Assembly: GCA_902624095.1 (NCBI GenBank)
Contig: CACNWB010000011.1
Coordinates: forward strand, 1-53,109
Direction of reading: 5' to 3'
Source of the DNA: an uncultured PS1 clade bacterium
Lineage (GTDB): Bacteria > Pseudomonadota > Alphaproteobacteria > RS24
DNA: 53,109 nt
The first letter of the stretch is position 1. Each line of letters starts with the position of its first letter. This document shows positions 51,374-53,109 of this stretch, piece by piece. The notes beneath the pieces were generated by a model. It was not told the origin of the DNA, did not search any database, and saw only the letters and a program-made list of their open reading frames with translations. A program made the position numbers and the translations under genes.

Positions 51374-52336
51374 ATGAGCGAGACAGTACAAGATGCGGGC
51401 AAAGACGCAAGCGCAGAAATTGAGGAGATACAGGCCGGCTATGCCGCGCGTGGCTATGTAAGCGACAGCCAAATCGCCACGGCACTTTTTCTGGCGCGAA
51501 AGCTGGAAAAACCCATGCTGGTCGAAGGTCCACCCGGTGTCGGCAAAACCGAGCTTGCAAAGGCGACGGCCGATTTTTTGAACCTGCCCATAATCCGGCT
51601 ACAATGTTACGAGGGGCTGGATGAAAGCAAGGCGCTGTATGAATGGCAATATGGCAAGCAATTGCTCTACACGCAGGTTTTGAAAGAAAAACTGGGAGAT
51701 TTGATGGACGGCGCGAAAACGCTGGATCAGTCAATGCAGCGGCTCGATGATTTCGAGGATGTGTTTTTCTCCGAACAGTTTTTGCAAACCCGCCCGCTTC
51801 TGCAAGCCTTGCGCTCGGAATCCGGCACGGTTTTGTTGATTGACGAGATAGACAAGTCGGATGACGAGTTCGAAGCGTTTCTGCTTGAAATTCTGTCCGA
51901 CTATCAAATCTCAGTACCGGAACTGGGTACGTTCAAGGCCAAGACACCGCCGCTGGTTTTTCTAACATCCAATAATACCCGCGAAATAAGTGATGCGCTG
52001 AAGCGCCGGTGTCTGCATCTTTATATCGACTTTCCCGATGCCGCGCGTGAAAACGCAATTTTGCAGGCGCGCGTACCGCAACTGGATACGGTTTTGCGCG
52101 AAAAGGTCGTGGCTTTCGTTCAGGGCATAAGGCAAATGGATTTGAAAAAGCCGCCTGCGGTTAGCGAAACCATTGACTGGGCGCGCACGCTGGTTTTGCT
52201 CAATGTGCAGACGCTGGACAGTGCCTTTGTGCAGGACACGCTCAACGTATTGTTGAAGTTCAAATCCGATATTGAAAATGTGGAGAGCGACGTTACGCGG
52301 ATGCTGCGGGAAATCAATAGCGTCGCGGCTAACTGA
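51374..52336 (+). CDS. MoxR-family AAA ATPase
   Basis: 320 residues from the ATG at 51374 (SETVQDAGK); earlier starts in the frame at 51350 or 51362 are possible. Walker A is EGPPGVGKTE (near 51-60), Walker B VLLIDEIDKSD, sensor 1 LTSNNTREI, and the arginine-bearing DALKRRCLHLYIDFP. MoxR ATPases remodel or mature protein complexes together with VWA-domain partners; the CoxD-like member is linked to carbon monoxide dehydrogenase and other molybdenum enzymes. Its stop overlaps the start of the next gene (TGATG), which encodes the VWA partner. No cox structural genes are in the window. Confidence 0.88.
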   Translation: MSETVQDAGKDASAEIEEIQAGYAARGYVSDSQIATALFLARKLEKPMLVEGPPGVGKTELAKATADFLNLPIIRLQCYEGLDESKALYEWQYGKQLLYTQVLKEKLGDLMDGAKTLDQSMQRLDDFEDVFFSEQFLQTRPLLQALRSESGTVLLIDEIDKSDDEFEAFLLEILSDYQISVPELGTFKAKTPPLVFLTSNNTREISDALKRRCLHLYIDFPDAARENAILQARVPQLDTVLREKVVAFVQGIRQMDLKKPPAVSETIDWARTLVLLNVQTLDSAFVQDTLNVLLKFKSDIENVESDVTRMLREINSVAAN

Positions 52337-53109
52337 TGATCGCAGACTTTATTCGCGTTTTGCGCGCGGCCGATGTGCGTGTATCGCCGGCCGAAGCGAT
52401 TGACGCAGCCGATGTGATTGGCGCTGTCGGTTTTGATGACCGCGACATATTGAAATATGCGCTGAGCCAGTGTCTAGCAAAAACCGAGCCGGAAAAGCGC
52501 GCCTTCGACACTTGCTTCGACAGCTATTTCACCCTGCCCGATATGGCGCAAGAACCACGACCGGAAACCAACCCGGAAATAGAAAGTGACGCGGGCCAAA
52601 AGACGGATGGTGTCGAAGATAAAACGGGCCGAGGCCGGGAAGCGACACCGGAAGGCGAAAACAGCCTCGCGCAAATGATTGAGAAAAACGACCAGGCCGG
52701 TCTGCAGGAAGCTTTGGCGGATGCGGCGGCGGCATCGGGGCTGGATAATGCGCGCCTGTTTACCCAGCAGGGTATGTTCACCCGTCGCATTCTCGATGCT
52801 ATGGGGTTGGAGGCATTGGATGCCACAATTTCACAAATGCGCGCGGAAAATAATGATGCACGTCGCCAGCAATTGGAAAGCGGGCGCGCGCAGGTTTTCG
52901 AAGAGGTTTCCGAATTCGTTGAGCGCCAGATTGCCATGCGGACAAAAAACGCTGGCCGATTATTGCGTGAAGAAGCGTTGAGCCGTATTCGGCTCGGCAA
53001 TCTCGATAAAAGCGACATGAAAATCATGCGCGAGCTCATTCGCAAGCTTGCCAAGCGGCTGGCCACACGCCACGCGCGGCGGCGCAAAAAAGCCCATCGC
53101 GGCATGCTG
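52336..53109 (+). CDS. CoxE-like VWA-domain protein (N-terminal part, truncated by window end)
   Basis: 258 codons from the ATG at 52336, overlapping the MoxR stop, with no stop before the window edge. N-terminal part begins MIADFIRVLRAADVRVSPAE and continues with helices near FDDRDILKYALSQCLAK, an acidic linker (about 75-120) and then GMFTRRILDAMGL, AMRTKNAGRLLREEALSRI and MRELIRKLAKRLATRHARRR. This is the usual non-VWA half of CoxE/YehP-type proteins; the VWA (MIDAS) domain should follow beyond the window. It partners with MoxR-type ATPases in maturation of enzymes. Call depends on start region and partner; the MIDAS cannot be seen. Confidence 0.8.
   Translation, partial: MIADFIRVLRAADVRVSPAEAIDAADVIGAVGFDDRDILKYALSQCLAKTEPEKRAFDTCFDSYFTLPDMAQEPRPETNPEIESDAGQKTDGVEDKTGRGREATPEGENSLAQMIEKNDQAGLQEALADAAAASGLDNARLFTQQGMFTRRILDAMGLEALDATISQMRAENNDARRQQLESGRAQVFEEVSEFVERQIAMRTKNAGRLLREEALSRIRLGNLDKSDMKIMRELIRKLAKRLATRHARRRKKAHRGML

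Noticed and set aside
1-53109. CRISPR arrays, IS elements, rRNA operon
   Set aside because: No regularly spaced identical repeats, no transposase or integrase frame, and no rRNA segment were seen on either strand.

Overview
The window reads as a chromosomal segment of a free-living, probably marine alphaproteobacterium. Supporting signs are a tRNA-His with a G1:U72 pair and A73 and no extra 5' G (the alphaproteobacterial form), a bacterial (6-4)-type iron-sulfur photolyase with its DUF2256 partner, alphaproteobacteria-like versions of MmsA, HIT, isovaleryl-CoA dehydrogenase, MoxR/CoxE and MltB, and a catabolic repertoire built on acyl-CoA, aldehyde and Baeyer-Villiger-type flavin chemistry. 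The genus cannot be fixed from sequence reading alone.

Layout. 1-5.1 kb: partial NAD(P)H-hydrate epimerase (nnrE), then methylmalonate-semialdehyde dehydrogenase, a flavin monooxygenase and a convergent omega-aminotransferase, plausibly for beta-amino acid and semialdehyde catabolism. 5.1-8.9 kb: a tight three-gene operon of unknown role (secreted DUF3604 PHP-like protein, membrane-anchored parvulin-type PPIase, HupE/UreJ-like membrane protein). 9-15 kb: crotonase, xylulokinase, an unrecognised 30-residue ORF with an ideal Shine-Dalgarno and its own terminator, metallo-beta-lactamase fold hydrolase plus HIT protein, a second flavin monooxygenase and an SDR. 15-18.4 kb: DUF2256 / FeS-photolyase / small Cys-His protein operon, divergent from a two-domain DsbA/HCCA-isomerase-like protein. 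18.7-24.3 kb: acyltransferase, aldehyde dehydrogenase, isovaleryl-CoA dehydrogenase, an orphan ferric-iron ABC permease and a DUF6324-like small protein.

24.5-29.0 kb is the accessory-looking stretch. It starts at tRNA-His, and two decayed copies of the tRNA 3' half lie downstream (27.76 and 28.99 kb). They bound two cargo segments: a crotonase, CoA-binding protein and second photolyase, then an AT-richer membrane hydrolase. No integrase remains. 29.3-36.2 kb: a porin with a strong terminator, then an MFS transporter and an envelope operon (MMPL/RND pump, LolA-like protein, outer-membrane barrel). 36.3-38.3 kb: haloalkane dehalogenase followed by a GntR/FadR regulator.

39-46 kb is a vitamin B12 uptake locus: btuF divergent from btuC, a clear cobalamin riboswitch, btuB and btuD, followed by an MlaF-like ATPase that has lost its catalytic Glu and switch His, and msrA. 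46-50 kb (minus strand): a TonB-dependent receptor, KdsD-type isomerase, and galU interrupted by an in-frame TAA. 50-53.1 kb: MltB-type lytic transglycosylase, MoxR-type AAA ATPase and a truncated CoxE/VWA partner running off the end.

The observations most worth follow-up are the tRNA-His repeat-bounded cargo, the degenerate MlaF-like ATPase in the B12 operon, the DUF3604/PPIase/HupE operon, the 30-residue ORF with maximal anti-SD pairing, and the galU nonsense codon.
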